64,000 bases of DNA from Klebsiella pneumoniae (GCA_945862325.1 CAMAXZ010000011.1:53316-117315), one strand, 5' to 3'. Shown: positions 34,750 through 43,677, numbered from the stretch's first letter. Made by a program: numbers and translations. Notes: generated from the letters alone by a model not told the origin.

Positions 34750-36435
34750 TCACGGCAGCCCCTGGGCCCAGAGGTCGCGCGCGGCGCGCCGCACCGGCCA
34801 GATCGAGGCGGTGACGCAGACGCCGAGCGCCGCGGCCACCAGCGCGACGGCCACCGGCGTGACGCCGCCCGACCAGAGCCCCGCCGCCACGCCCAGCCCC
34901 ACGAGCAGCATGACGACGAAGACGAGCATCAACGCCGACACCATGAAGAACATGGCCGCCGGGCCCGACGCGGCGTGCGCGGCGGAGTCCGCGCGGAAGT
35001 CGGGCCACCACGCCCCCATCGCGATCGCGAGGCCCGAGATGCCGGTGGCGAGGCCCACCGTGACGAACGCCTGGAGCGCGAGCAGCCAGCGCGGCGCGTC
35101 GAGCACGAGCCCGCTCCCGACGACGACGACCTCCCCGACCACGAACATCGGGATCAACCCGACCGCCGCCTTCGCGAACAGCACCGTCGTGGGCTCGACC
35201 GGCGCGCCGCGCAGCACCCACCAGCTCCGTCCCTCGCGGCTCACCGCGGTGAACTGGAACCGGGCGGCGATGGCCGCCATGACGAACCCGCCCATGCCGA
35301 GGTTGAGGAACGCGAGGGCCTGCTTGAGGCCGGTGAGGAGCTCGCCGGTGAACATGTCGAGGGGCAGCGTCGCCACGCTCACGAGGTAGATCGCGCACAC
35401 CCCGCCGAGCAGGAACACCTGGCTCCACTGGCTCGGGTCGCGCACGAACACGCGCAGCTCCTTGCTGACGATCGGCCGCCAACGCCGCGGCACGACGAGC
35501 GCGAGGGTGTCGAACACCCGCGACGTGTGGAACCGCGCCTCGCGGGCCTCCTGCGCCATGACCCAGCCGCCGTCGAAGCCGCGGAGCACGACCCAGCGGG
35601 CCACGCCCATGCTGGCGACGGCCCCGAAGCCGAGCAGCAGCGCCTCCGTCCACGGAAACGGCGCATAAAGAAGGGTGTTGGCCAACACTTCGGTGGCCCA
35701 GCGCGGCGGGAACAGGACGGGCGCCGGGACCCGCACCGCGTCGAGCCACTCCGCGAGGTTCTCGAACTCCTCGGCGCGGACGAGGCGCTCCGGGCGAAGC
35801 GTGCGGATGAGCACGAAGAGCGCGGCCAACGCCACGAAGCCCATCAACACCATGAGCTCGCGCGTGCGTCGCGCGGAGAACACGTTCACGAGGATCGTGG
35901 CGACGATCACGCCGATGTTGCACGCGAGGACGAGCAGCGCGGGGATCGCGAGCAGGAGGGCGACGTAGTACGCCGCGCTCGCGCCGATCGCGATGCCGTA
36001 GGCGAGGAACACCGGCAGCCCGAACAGGCCCATCATCCAGCTCGACTGCCCGAGGGTGTCCAGGAACCGCGCGTAGTGGAAGGTGGACCGATCGACCGGC
36101 AGCGAGAGGACGAGCTCGAGGTCCTCCGACAGGTAGTACGTGCTGAGCGCGGTCACGACGTTGGAGAAGCACAACATCGTGAAGAGGCTCGCGAGCAGCA
36201 TCTCGAGGAGCTTTCGGGCGAGGAACGGTCCGAAGCCGTCCACGGCCCAGAAGCGCGACACGAGCGCGTACATCGTGGCGAACAGGATGAGCCAGAAGAG
36301 CAGGCCGAGCGCCGTCAGCCCGGCGTACATCCAGCGACGCCCGCCGCGGAGGACGGTGTTGCGCATGCCGATGGCACGGGGCGACAACAGCCGGACGAGC
36401 TGCGCGATCGGCGGGGCGTCAGGGCGAGCGGCCAC
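34750..36435 (-). CDS. Large ABC-2-type permease
   Basis: A 561-residue membrane protein with about 12-14 hydrophobic segments in two halves joined by a cytoplasmic region near 270-330 (RPIVSKELRVFVRDPSQW). It resembles fused ABC-2 exporter permeases. No ATPase is adjacent; the ATPase at 39889 on the other strand is the likely partner. GTG 36435 is chosen because TACGGG lies 5 nt upstream, after the 17-base gap from the lipoprotein stop. The substrate is unknown; the neighbouring lipoproteins and a signal peptidase suggest envelope export. Confidence 0.8.
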   Translation of the reverse strand: MAARPDAPPIAQLVRLLSPRAIGMRNTVLRGGRRWMYAGLTALGLLFWLILFATMYALVSRFWAVDGFGPFLARKLLEMLLASLFTMLCFSNVVTALSTYYLSEDLELVLSLPVDRSTFHYARFLDTLGQSSWMMGLFGLPVFLAYGIAIGASAAYYVALLLAIPALLVLACNIGVIVATILVNVFSARRTRELMVLMGFVALAALFVLIRTLRPERLVRAEEFENLAEWLDAVRVPAPVLFPPRWATEVLANTLLYAPFPWTEALLLGFGAVASMGVARWVVLRGFDGGWVMAQEAREARFHTSRVFDTLALVVPRRWRPIVSKELRVFVRDPSQWSQVFLLGGVCAIYLVSVATLPLDMFTGELLTGLKQALAFLNLGMGGFVMAAIAARFQFTAVSREGRSWWVLRGAPVEPTTVLFAKAAVGLIPMFVVGEVVVVGSGLVLDAPRWLLALQAFVTVGLATGISGLAIAMGAWWPDFRADSAAHAASGPAAMFFMVSALMLVFVVMLLVGLGVAAGLWSGGVTPVAVALVAAALGVCVTASIWPVRRAARDLWAQGLP

Positions 36436-36452
36436 GGCGTCCCGTAGCGTGC

Positions 36453-36953
36453 TCAGGGGACGCCCACCAGCACGACGTCCTCGCCGCGGCGCGCGCAGAA
36501 GCGCACGTGGCGGTCGCCGACGAGGAAGCCTTCGCGCTCGAGCGTGTACCCGTCGGGGGCCCGGCGTTGTGCCCGCTCCCAACGACGCTCGGCGTGGCGC
36601 GGGTCGTAGCTCTCGAGCGTGGCCGGCGCGCCGGTTCGGACGTCCCAGGTGACACAACGCACGGCCACGCGCTCCGGACAGCACGACCGCGTCTCGAGGC
36701 GCGCGGAGAGGAACGGGCCGTCGACCCCGAGGACGTCGACGAGGCGCGCGCTGTCCGACGGCGCGCGGCACCAGCCGTCCTCTGGCGGCGTGTCCTCCAC
36801 CCACAGCGGCGTGCCGCCAAAACGAAGGTTCTCCGACGACCACATGCACGCGCCGGGGTCGAGCGGCTCCTCACGCCACGCCGACGTGACCGACGGCTCG
36901 CCCTGGACCGGGTCGTGCGGCGGCGTGTGCACGCAGGCGAGGAGGAGCAACAT
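36453..36953 (-). CDS. Small cysteine-containing lipoprotein
   Basis: About 166 residues: MLLLLAC gives a lipobox only 7 residues in, followed by a polar domain with six further cysteines (ACMW, WCRA, SCCP, RCVT, FCAR), which suggests disulfides outside the cell. ATG 36953 is preferred over 36959 because TAGTTC (36966-36961) lies 7 nt before it. It lies between the Nudix and permease genes on the same strand. No family was recognised. Confidence 0.65.
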   Translation of the reverse strand: MLLLLACVHTPPHDPVQGEPSVTSAWREEPLDPGACMWSSENLRFGGTPLWVEDTPPEDGWCRAPSDSARLVDVLGVDGPFLSARLETRSCCPERVAVRCVTWDVRTGAPATLESYDPRHAERRWERAQRRAPDGYTLEREGFLVGDRHVRFCARRGEDVVLVGVP

Positions 36954-36963
36954 CCCCATGGAA

Positions 36964-37521
36964 CTATCGCGCGAGGCGCTCCAGGAGCGTATCCACCATT
37001 CGCAACGTCAGGCCCCAGATCCGGGCGCCGTCGAGGTCGACGCAGGGGAGCTCGACGTCTCGGCCGTGGCCGACGTACCGGAACGTGCTCCGGCCGTCGC
37101 CGGACGCGAGGCGGTCGAAGGCGTAGCGGTGCACGGCCGCGACCTCGTCGCTGGTGACGAATTCTCGGGGCCACGCGTCGACGCGCCACACGAAGGGAAA
37201 CACGCCGAAGTTTCCGATGGGGAGCCGCACCGGGGTCTGGAGCGGGGGAAGCGCGCCGAGGAACATGGAAGAACCGAGATCGAGCCCAATCTCTTCGGCC
37301 GTTTCACGCGCGGCGGTCGCGACGAGGTCCGGGTCGTACGGCTCCGCTCGGCCACCCGGGAACGCCATGTCTCCGCTCCACGGGTCGCCCTTGCGTTCGG
37401 CGCGGCGAATGAAGAGGAGGTCGTCGTCAGGGCCGAAGATCAGCGCTACGGCGGCCTTCTTTTCAAGGCCGTGCGGCTCCGGCTCGCGCGGGGGCAGCGC
37501 CAGGCGACGGAGAGGGCTCAT
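36964..37521 (-). CDS. Nudix hydrolase (CoA pyrophosphatase-like)
   Basis: A 185-residue Nudix hydrolase. The Nudix box is GGRAEPYDPDLVATAARETAEEIGL (about 57-80) with the catalytic REx2EE core, preceded by FPGG and the RR-AERKGDPWSGDMAF stretch typical of NudL/CoA diphosphatases. The insertion in the box (PYDPD) is characteristic of that subgroup. TACGTC (37533-37528) lies exactly 6 nt before the ATG with no ribosome binding site. It heads the minus-strand run to 33133 and diverges from the signal peptidase gene. Confidence 0.88.
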   Translation of the reverse strand: MSPLRRLALPPREPEPHGLEKKAAVALIFGPDDDLLFIRRAERKGDPWSGDMAFPGGRAEPYDPDLVATAARETAEEIGLDLGSSMFLGALPPLQTPVRLPIGNFGVFPFVWRVDAWPREFVTSDEVAAVHRYAFDRLASGDGRSTFRYVGHGRDVELPCVDLDGARIWGLTLRMVDTLLERLAR

Positions 37522-37525
37522 GGTG

Positions 37526-37552
37526 TTGACGTAGCGCGCGGCGTGCTACAGG
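37526..37552 (+). promoter_or_regulatory. Probable promoter of the signal peptidase operon
   Basis: TTGACG (37526-37531) and TACAGG (37547-37552) are separated by 15 bases, slightly short of the usual 17. It reads toward the signal peptidase gene and overlaps the divergent Nudix -10 element. Confidence 0.35.
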
Positions 37553-37581
37553 GCGTGCTCCGCGACACGAAGGTCGCGCGC

Positions 37582-38433
37582 GTGCCACGCGGAGGGACGT
37601 TGGGCGACGGTCTGGACATCGACCTGCAGAAGGTCCCGAACGCCCCGCCGCCCACGTCACCCCTCCTCTGGGTGTGGGAGGTCGTCCGCGGCTGGGGTCC
37701 CGCGATCCTCTTCGTCCTGGTCATTCGTTCGGTGCTCATCGAGCCTTTCCAGATCCCGTCCGGCAGCATGGTGCCAACGCTGCAGATCGGCGACTTCATC
37801 GTGATCTCCAAGCTCACCTACGGCCTCCGGGTCCCGTTCACGAACACCGAGATCCTGCCCCTCGGCGAGCCCGAGCGCGGCGACATCGTCGTGTTCTCGT
37901 ACCCGCCCGACTACAACCCCGATCCGACCTGCTTCATCACGCGTGCTCCGCGCGTGCTCTCCGGCGGCCGCATCGAGTCCGGGCCCGAGACCCCCTGCTC
38001 GACCGACTACATCAAGCGCATCGTGGGCCTGCCCGGCGACCGGGTGGAGGTTCGCGACGACACGGTGTACGTCAACGGCGAGGAGCAGGCGCGAACGCCC
38101 GCCGGCAAGGTGGTGTACGCCGACAACACCTGCTCGAACTACGAGATGGACGCCTACACCGAGCAGCTCGGGTCCGTGGCGCACCCGACGCTCCAGGCCG
38201 GCCGCTACCAGCGCATGGCGAGCTACGGGCCGACGGAGGTGCCGTCCGGGCACTACTTCGTGATGGGCGACAACCGTGACCACTCGGCCGACAGCCGCGT
38301 GTGGGGCTTCGTCCCGCGGTCCTACATCAAGGGCAAGGCCATGTTCGTGTGGCTGAGCTTCGACAGTTGCAAGGGGCGCATTCGTGCGCTCGGCTCGCTC
38401 CGGACCGAGCGCATCGGCTCCTGGCTCCGTTGA
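37582..38433 (+). CDS. lepB: Signal peptidase I
   Basis: A 283-residue type I signal peptidase. One membrane segment (about 38-57) precedes the catalytic Ser (about 62) in PSGSMVPTL; the general base Lys (about 145) is in YIKRIVGLPGDRVEV; MGDNRDHSADSRVWG is box E. It removes signal peptides from secreted proteins on the outer face of the inner membrane. The start is uncertain: GTG 37582 (AAGG 8 nt upstream) is chosen over GTG 37555. Four bases separate it from the transglutaminase gene. Confidence 0.93.
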   Translation: MPRGGTLGDGLDIDLQKVPNAPPPTSPLLWVWEVVRGWGPAILFVLVIRSVLIEPFQIPSGSMVPTLQIGDFIVISKLTYGLRVPFTNTEILPLGEPERGDIVVFSYPPDYNPDPTCFITRAPRVLSGGRIESGPETPCSTDYIKRIVGLPGDRVEVRDDTVYVNGEEQARTPAGKVVYADNTCSNYEMDAYTEQLGSVAHPTLQAGRYQRMASYGPTEVPSGHYFVMGDNRDHSADSRVWGFVPRSYIKGKAMFVWLSFDSCKGRIRALGSLRTERIGSWLR

Positions 38434-38437
38434 TCCC

Positions 38438-39892
38438 ATGAAGCGCGTGCTCTTCGTCGTGGAGCTCGCCGCGCTCGTCGGGTGGGTGGCCGTGGCGGGA
38501 TGGGCGACCTGGGGCGGCGGGGAGGACGGGCTGCCGGCGTTGGACGTCGCGGCGATCGCCGCCGGACCGGCGGAAGAGCAGTGGATGGGGCTCTTCCAGA
38601 GCGGGCAGCACGTCGGGTACTCGGTGTCGAGCGAGGCGCCGACCGCGGACGGCGGCCGCCTCTTCCAGCAGAAGATGGTGTTCAAGCTCGCTTCCATGGG
38701 CGAGGTCCAGCAGATCCTCACCGCGGGGACGGCGCTCACCGATCCCGAAGGGCGGGTGCGGCGGTTCGACTTCGTGCTCAGCGCGCCGACGCGCATCGCG
38801 GGCGCGGGGGAGTGGAAAGACGGCAAGATCGTGCTGGACCTCGTCCAGTCCGGCACCACCACGCGGCTCGAGTTCGCCGTGCCGGAGCCGCCGGTCATCG
38901 GGCAGACCTTCGGCACGGTGGTGCGCGGCCGCACGCTCACGCCCGGGACGTCGTGGGAGGTGCCGTACTTCGACCCGATCCAGCAGCTCAACACGTCGGC
39001 GAGGGTGAGCGTGGAGGCGCCGGAGCTGCTCCCCAACGGCGACACGGCGTACTGGCTCCGCACGCGCGTGAGCGGCTTCGAGACCCGCCGCCTGGTCGGG
39101 TCCGACGGGGCCGTGCTGCGCGAGGAAGGAGGCATGGGGCTGAGCGCGGTCCGGATGCCCCGCGGCGAGGCGATCGCGATCGACGCCGCGGATCCGCCCG
39201 ATCTGGTCGGGTTGTCCGCGGTGCCCGCCGAAGGGCCACCGCCGCGCGGCTCGCGCTCGGTGTTCGAGATCTCTGGGATCGAGCTCGATCGTGTACCCTC
39301 GGAGCCCCCGTTGCAGACGCGGGACGGCGCGACGGTGGTGATCGACGTACCCCTGGACGAGCAGCTCGTCGCGGGGCTGCCGATCGAGGGCGCCGGGGAC
39401 ACGGAGGCGAGCCTGAGCCTGCCCGCGACCCACCCGGAGATCGTCGCGCGCGCCGACGCGCTCGTGGCCGGCGCGACGGACCGGCTCGCCGCGGTGCGGG
39501 CCATCCACGCGTTCGTGGCGTCGTACGTTCAGAAGGTGCCGACGATCGGGATTCCGAACGGGCTCGAGGTGCTCCGGAGCGGCCGTGGGGACTGCAACGA
39601 GCACACGGCGTTGTTCGTCAGCCTCACGCGCGCCGCGGGCATCCCCTCGCGCATCGCCGCGGGGCTCGTGTACAACGCCTCGCTCGGCGACGCGTTCTAC
39701 TACCACGCGTGGCCAGAGGTGCGCCTCGGACCTACGGACTCGTCGGGTCAGCCGGGCTGGGTGCCGGTAGACCCGACCCTGCGACAGTTCCCGGCCGACG
39801 CCTCGCACCTCAAGCTGGTGACCGGCGACCTCGACCGCCAGGTGGAGATCATGGGCGTGATGGGCCGCATCCGGGTGAAGGTGGTGGAATGA
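38438..39892 (+). CDS. Exported transglutaminase-like protein
   Basis: A 484-residue protein with an N-terminal membrane anchor (about 5-24), a beta-rich middle region, and a transglutaminase/cysteine-protease-like domain from about 340: GRGDCNEHTALFVSL (Cys386), YYHAWPEV (His about 424) and VPVDPTL (Asp about 445), a complete catalytic triad. It acts outside the cytoplasm. The ATG follows the signal peptidase stop by 4 bases and the gene ends in ATGA overlap with the ABC ATPase. This gene pair with ATPase and permease recurs in related bacteria, as far as I know. Confidence 0.85.
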   Translation: MKRVLFVVELAALVGWVAVAGWATWGGGEDGLPALDVAAIAAGPAEEQWMGLFQSGQHVGYSVSSEAPTADGGRLFQQKMVFKLASMGEVQQILTAGTALTDPEGRVRRFDFVLSAPTRIAGAGEWKDGKIVLDLVQSGTTTRLEFAVPEPPVIGQTFGTVVRGRTLTPGTSWEVPYFDPIQQLNTSARVSVEAPELLPNGDTAYWLRTRVSGFETRRLVGSDGAVLREEGGMGLSAVRMPRGEAIAIDAADPPDLVGLSAVPAEGPPPRGSRSVFEISGIELDRVPSEPPLQTRDGATVVIDVPLDEQLVAGLPIEGAGDTEASLSLPATHPEIVARADALVAGATDRLAAVRAIHAFVASYVQKVPTIGIPNGLEVLRSGRGDCNEHTALFVSLTRAAGIPSRIAAGLVYNASLGDAFYYHAWPEVRLGPTDSSGQPGWVPVDPTLRQFPADASHLKLVTGDLDRQVEIMGVMGRIRVKVVE

Positions 39893-40602
39893 TCCGCGCG
39901 CGACAGATCGAGAAGCGGTACAACACCTTCCAGGCGGTACACCCGTTGGATCTGGAGGTCCACCCGGGCGAGGTGTTCGGCTTCCTCGGCCTGAACGGGG
40001 CTGGCAAGACGACGACCCTGCGCATGTTGTCCGGCGTGCTCCCGCCGACCGCGGGCACGATCCACATCGACGGCCTGTCGTTGACCGACGCGCCGGTGGA
40101 GTCCCGACGGCGCATGGCGTTCATCCCGGACCGCCCGTACCTCTACGACAAGCTGACGGCTCGCGAGTTCCTCAGGTTCCGCGCGGACGTATATGGCATG
40201 GCCGCCAATGGGCTCGACGCCCGCGTGGACGCCGCGCTGGAGGAGCAGGGCCTCCTGCACGTCGCCGACGCCCTCGTCGAGTCCTACAGTCACGGCATGA
40301 AGCAGCGCCTCACCCTCGCGGGCGCGCTCCTGACCGAACCCAGGCTGCTGATCGTCGACGAGCCCATGGTCGGGCTCGACCCGCGCGGGGCGCGTCAGAT
40401 CAAGGGGGTGTTCCGGGCCATCGCCGCGGCCGGCCGCACGGTGTTCATGAGCACCCACAGCCTGGAGGTCGCCGCCGAGGTGTGCGATCGGCTGGCGATC
40501 GTGCACCACGGGCGCATCGCGGCCATCGGCACCCGCGACGAGATCGTGCCGCTGGGGCAGACGTTGGAAGACGTCTTCTTGCGGATCACCGGCGCGGCCT
40601 GA
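39889..40602 (+). CDS. ABC transporter ATPase
   Basis: A 237-residue ATP-binding subunit: Walker A GLNGAGKT (34-41), signature YSHGMKQRL (about 130-138), Walker B LLIVDEPMVGLD, and the H-loop STHS. The sequence is of the CcmA/NatA exporter type. The ATG overlaps the transglutaminase stop. The likely membrane partner is the large permease at 34750-36435 on the opposite strand. The 3' end overlaps the convergent SDR gene by 17 bp. Confidence 0.92.
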   Translation: MIRARQIEKRYNTFQAVHPLDLEVHPGEVFGFLGLNGAGKTTTLRMLSGVLPPTAGTIHIDGLSLTDAPVESRRRMAFIPDRPYLYDKLTAREFLRFRADVYGMAANGLDARVDAALEEQGLLHVADALVESYSHGMKQRLTLAGALLTEPRLLIVDEPMVGLDPRGARQIKGVFRAIAAAGRTVFMSTHSLEVAAEVCDRLAIVHHGRIAAIGTRDEIVPLGQTLEDVFLRITGAA

Positions 40603-41341
40603 GCACGTCCGAGAGGCCCGGGGCCAGCCGGTTCAGTCCGTTGAGCCAGCGCGCCCGCGCGCCGACGAACACCTCCCGCGCCCCGTGCTCGGTGGCGGCG
40701 AGGGTCGCGGCGGCCACCTCGTCCGGCGTGGCGAGGCGCAGGTCCGGGTGCGCCGCCTCGAAGTCGGGCCAGCCCGCGTTGGCGAAGAACGGCGTCCGAA
40801 CTGCGGGCGGGTTCACCACCACGACGTCGACCGCGCCGGCGAGCTCGACGCGCAGGGCGTCGCTCCACCCGGCGAGGGCGTGCTTGGCCGCGCAATACGC
40901 GGTGTGGCGCGCGTAGCCGCGCCGCGCCGCGACGCTCGCGATCTGTACGATCGCGCCGCGGCGGGACCGGAGGCTCGGCAGGAGCGCGCGGGTCAGGCGC
41001 GCCGGACCGACGAGGTTCACCTCGAGCAGCCGGCGGAGGTCGTCGTCGGAGGTGCGCTCGAGCGGCTCGAACAGGCCGACGCCCGCGTTGTTGACGAGCA
41101 CGTCGACGTGACCGTGGCGGTCGAGGGCGGCGGCCGCGGCCACCTCGACGCTCGTGGCGTCGGTGAGGTCGAGCGTGAGCGCGAGGTCGACGAAGGGCGC
41201 GACCGCTCCCAGCCGGGCCTGGTCGCGACCCGTCGCGACCACGCGTGCGCCGGCCCGCGCGAACGTCCGCGCGATCGCGCCGCCGATGCCGCTCGTCGCC
41301 CCGGTGACGACGACGACCGAGTCCTTGACCGTGCGCCGCAT
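40586..41341 (-). CDS. Short-chain dehydrogenase/reductase
   Basis: A 251-residue classical SDR: NAD(P)-binding TGATSGIGG (14-22), LVNNAGVG (about 82-89), Ser in IVQIASVAA and catalytic YCAAK (YxxxK). After the active site comes VNPPAVRTPFF. The substrate is unknown. It starts 20 bp from a divergent lipoprotein gene; its -10-like TAGTAG lies exactly 6 nt before the ATG. Confidence 0.9.
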   Translation of the reverse strand: MRRTVKDSVVVVTGATSGIGGAIARTFARAGARVVATGRDQARLGAVAPFVDLALTLDLTDATSVEVAAAAALDRHGHVDVLVNNAGVGLFEPLERTSDDDLRRLLEVNLVGPARLTRALLPSLRSRRGAIVQIASVAARRGYARHTAYCAAKHALAGWSDALRVELAGAVDVVVVNPPAVRTPFFANAGWPDFEAAHPDLRLATPDEVAAATLAATEHGAREVFVGARARWLNGLNRLAPGLSDVLRPRR

Positions 41342-41354
41342 GCGAGGCTACTAA
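41325..41354 (+). promoter_or_regulatory. Sigma-70-type promoter of the small lipoprotein gene
   Basis: TTGACC (41325-41330) and TACTAA (41349-41354) are separated by 18 bases. The -10 ends 7 nt before the ATG at 41362, so the transcript should be leaderless. The -35 lies inside the SDR coding region. Confidence 0.6.
41348..41353 (-). promoter_or_regulatory. -10-like element of the SDR gene
   Basis: TAGTAG on the minus strand, 6 nt before the SDR ATG. It overlaps the plus-strand TACTAA by five bases, so the two divergent genes share one -10 region. Confidence 0.5.
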
Positions 41355-41361
41355 CGCAGCC

Positions 41362-41604
41362 ATGCTCCTCCTCCTCCTCGCGCTCGCGTGCGACTTCAGC
41401 TCCGCCGGGCCCTGCCAGGACTACTGCGACTACGTGTGCGACTGTCACGACGGCGAAGCCGGCTTCGACTGCGATCAATGCCGCGTCGAGTACGCGGACG
41501 CCGACCCGGATCTGCAGGACGAGTGCGAGACCGAGCTGCTCGATCTGCAGGACGCGGACGCCGACGCCGGCAACGAGTGCGACCCGCTCGACACCGGAGC
41601 GTAG
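41362..41604 (+). CDS. Small Cys/Asp-rich lipoprotein
   Basis: An 80-residue lipoprotein: MLLLLLALAC gives a lipobox at Cys10. The mature part has eight cysteines, including C-x3-C-x3-C-x-C (residues about 18-28), and an Asp-rich segment (LQDADADAGNECDPLDTGA). The spacing suggests a small disulfide-bonded knob. It could be a metal-binding or surface decoration protein. The gene has its own leaderless promoter. The following PAS gene begins about 9 bases after its stop. Confidence 0.78.
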   Translation: MLLLLLALACDFSSAGPCQDYCDYVCDCHDGEAGFDCDQCRVEYADADPDLQDECETELLDLQDADADAGNECDPLDTGA

Positions 41605-41612
41605 GGGGTCCA

Positions 41613-42080
41613 CTGAACGAGTCGTCCGTCACCACTCCGGAGCCTCCGACCGTCGGCGACGCCGCGGCTTGGCGGTCGCTCCCGCCGTTGGACCCGGAGA
41701 AGGTGGACGATCGGCGCATCCTCGACGCGATCGACACCAGCTGGGCCCACGTCGACGCCCTGCGGATCCCGCTCTGGATCTTCTGCTTCGAACGCCGGCA
41801 AATCGTGTGGGCCAACGCGGCGGCCCGCGCGCTCTGGGACGTCCCGGACAACGACACGATGCGCCGGCGGGACCTCACCGCGGACATGTCGGAGGCGCGG
41901 GTCGGGGCCCTCTATTCCTTCCGGGAGCGTGTCCGGTCGGGCGAGACGGTCACCGAGGCGGCGGTGATCTACCCGCGGGGGGTCGCCAAGCGGGTGCACC
42001 TCGTTCACCACCATGTGCGCCTGCCCGACGGCACCGACGCCATGTGCACGGAGACGGACATCGAGCCGCCCGCTGAGTAA
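41613..42080 (+). CDS. PAS-domain fragment, upstream half of a split signalling gene
   Basis: About 155 residues with a PAS domain (WAHVDALRIPLWIFCFERRQ, then IVWANAAARALWDV). No ATG or GTG start is convincing: the candidates are CTG 41613 with AGGGGG 4-5 bases upstream, TTG 41688 or GTG 41703. It ends in a single TAA (42078-42080). The next gene is in the same frame 3 bases later and begins with a second PAS-like segment. Together they read as one PAS-PAS-GGDEF-EAL protein. It is therefore either a disrupted gene or a separately made sensor subunit. Confidence 0.6.
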   Translation: MNESSVTTPEPPTVGDAAAWRSLPPLDPEKVDDRRILDAIDTSWAHVDALRIPLWIFCFERRQIVWANAAARALWDVPDNDTMRRRDLTADMSEARVGALYSFRERVRSGETVTEAAVIYPRGVAKRVHLVHHHVRLPDGTDAMCTETDIEPPAE

Positions 42081-42083
42081 CTC

Positions 42084-43664
42084 GTGGCGTTGGCAGCCAA
42101 TATATCGCTCCTGTTGGTGTTGTTCGACGACGACGGGCGCGTGCTCAGCATGAACGGCGCGTGCGAAGACCTGCTGGGGGGCGTGGTCCAGCACCTCGGG
42201 CACCTCCTCCCGGACGCGGTCCCCGCCCGCAACGTGATGGCGTCGCTCACTTCGGTGGAGCCGCGCGCGCACGAGATGGAGCTGCCGACGGAGCGGGGGC
42301 ACCGCGTCTTCCGAGTCGAGCTCCGCCGGGTCGCCTCGGCGTCCGGCGCCGCGCGGGCGCTGGCCTGCCTGTTCGACATCACCGCGCAGCGGCGGGAGCG
42401 CGCCGAGCTGATGCGGCTGGCCCACACCGACCGCCTCACCGAGCTCGCCAATCGGCACGGCGTGCTGCTCGAGGCGGAGCGCCGCAGGCTCACGGGCGAG
42501 GGGTTCGACGTCCTCTACCTGGATCTCGACGGGCTGAAGGCCATCAACGATCACCTCGGGCACCGCATGGGGGACCTCGCGCTCCAGGCCGCCGCCCGCC
42601 GAATCCGCGGCGCGCTGCCGGACGGCGACTTCGCGGGGCGCATGGGCGGCGACGAATTCGTGGTGTTCGTGCGACACGACGGCGAGCGGCTGGCGGAGCG
42701 CCTGCGGCACGCCTTGTCGGTGCCGTTCGAGCTGGAGCAGCTCCGCGTGATCCTGACCGCGAGCGTCGGCGTGTCGGAGTGGGACGCGGCGGGCGATGCC
42801 GGGGTGGAGGAGATGATCCGGCGCGCGGACGCGGCGATGTTCGACGCCAAGCGCGCGGGCCGCAACCGCGTCCACCGTTTCGCGCATCGCTACGCGGACG
42901 AAGCGCACCGGGTGCGGCGCATCAACCAGCTCCTGCCCGGCGCCGAGGCCGGTGGGGAGCTGCGCCTCGTCGTCCAGCCGATCGTGTCGCTCGCCGACGG
43001 GCGGATCGTGCGCGGCGAGTGCCTGTTGCGGTGGCGCAGCCGCGAGCTGGGGGACGTGTCGCCGGCCGAGTTCATCCCGATCGCGGAGCAGTCGGGGATC
43101 ATCCGCGACATCGGGCGCTACGTGTTCCGCTCCGCCACGACCCTCGCGGGCGTGTTGGCCCGAGAGCACCTGGCGCTCCCGCTCGCGGTGAACCTCTCCG
43201 CGCGGGAGGTCATCCTGCCGACGCTGGCCGAGGACGTGAAGGCGGAGCTCGATCGGAGCGGCGTCGACCCCTCGCTGCTGACGGTCGAGCTCACCGAGAC
43301 GGCGGTGATCGGGCGTTTCGACCTCGCGCAGCGCCAGCTCGAGGCGGTCCGCGCGCTGGGCGTGCGCGTGGCGCTCGACGACTTCGGCACCGGCTACTCC
43401 GCGCTCGCCGCGGTGCACCGCCTGTCGGTCGACTGCATCAAGATCGATCACAGCCTCGTCCGCGATCTTCCCGAGCCTCGGGCGACCGCCGTCGCGCGGG
43501 CGATCGTGCGCCTCGCGGAGTCCCTCGACTGCGTCGTGGTGGCCGAGGGCGTGGAGACCGCGGTGCAGGCCGCCGCGCTGGTCGCGCTCGGCTGTGAGCT
43601 CGCGCAGGGCTTCTACTTCGCGCGCCCGCTGGAGATCGCCGACCTCCGGCTCCGGCTCGGCTGA
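42084..43664 (+). CDS. PAS-GGDEF-EAL cyclic-di-GMP protein
   Basis: A 526-residue protein: a PAS segment (1-115), a diguanylate cyclase domain with an intact GGDEF (about 187-191) and an EAL phosphodiesterase domain. The EAL motif reads ECL but keeps the Glu, and the other catalytic residues are present (NLSAREV, ELTETAV, DDFGTGYS, KIDHSLV, EGVET). Either activity, or both, is possible. GTG 42084 follows a TAA by one codon (CTC) in the same frame as the upstream PAS fragment, so the N-terminal sensor half was probably once joined. Confidence 0.88.
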   Translation: MALAANISLLLVLFDDDGRVLSMNGACEDLLGGVVQHLGHLLPDAVPARNVMASLTSVEPRAHEMELPTERGHRVFRVELRRVASASGAARALACLFDITAQRRERAELMRLAHTDRLTELANRHGVLLEAERRRLTGEGFDVLYLDLDGLKAINDHLGHRMGDLALQAAARRIRGALPDGDFAGRMGGDEFVVFVRHDGERLAERLRHALSVPFELEQLRVILTASVGVSEWDAAGDAGVEEMIRRADAAMFDAKRAGRNRVHRFAHRYADEAHRVRRINQLLPGAEAGGELRLVVQPIVSLADGRIVRGECLLRWRSRELGDVSPAEFIPIAEQSGIIRDIGRYVFRSATTLAGVLAREHLALPLAVNLSAREVILPTLAEDVKAELDRSGVDPSLLTVELTETAVIGRFDLAQRQLEAVRALGVRVALDDFGTGYSALAAVHRLSVDCIKIDHSLVRDLPEPRATAVARAIVRLAESLDCVVVAEGVETAVQAAALVALGCELAQGFYFARPLEIADLRLRLG

Positions 43665-43677
43665 ACGGGGCCCGCCG

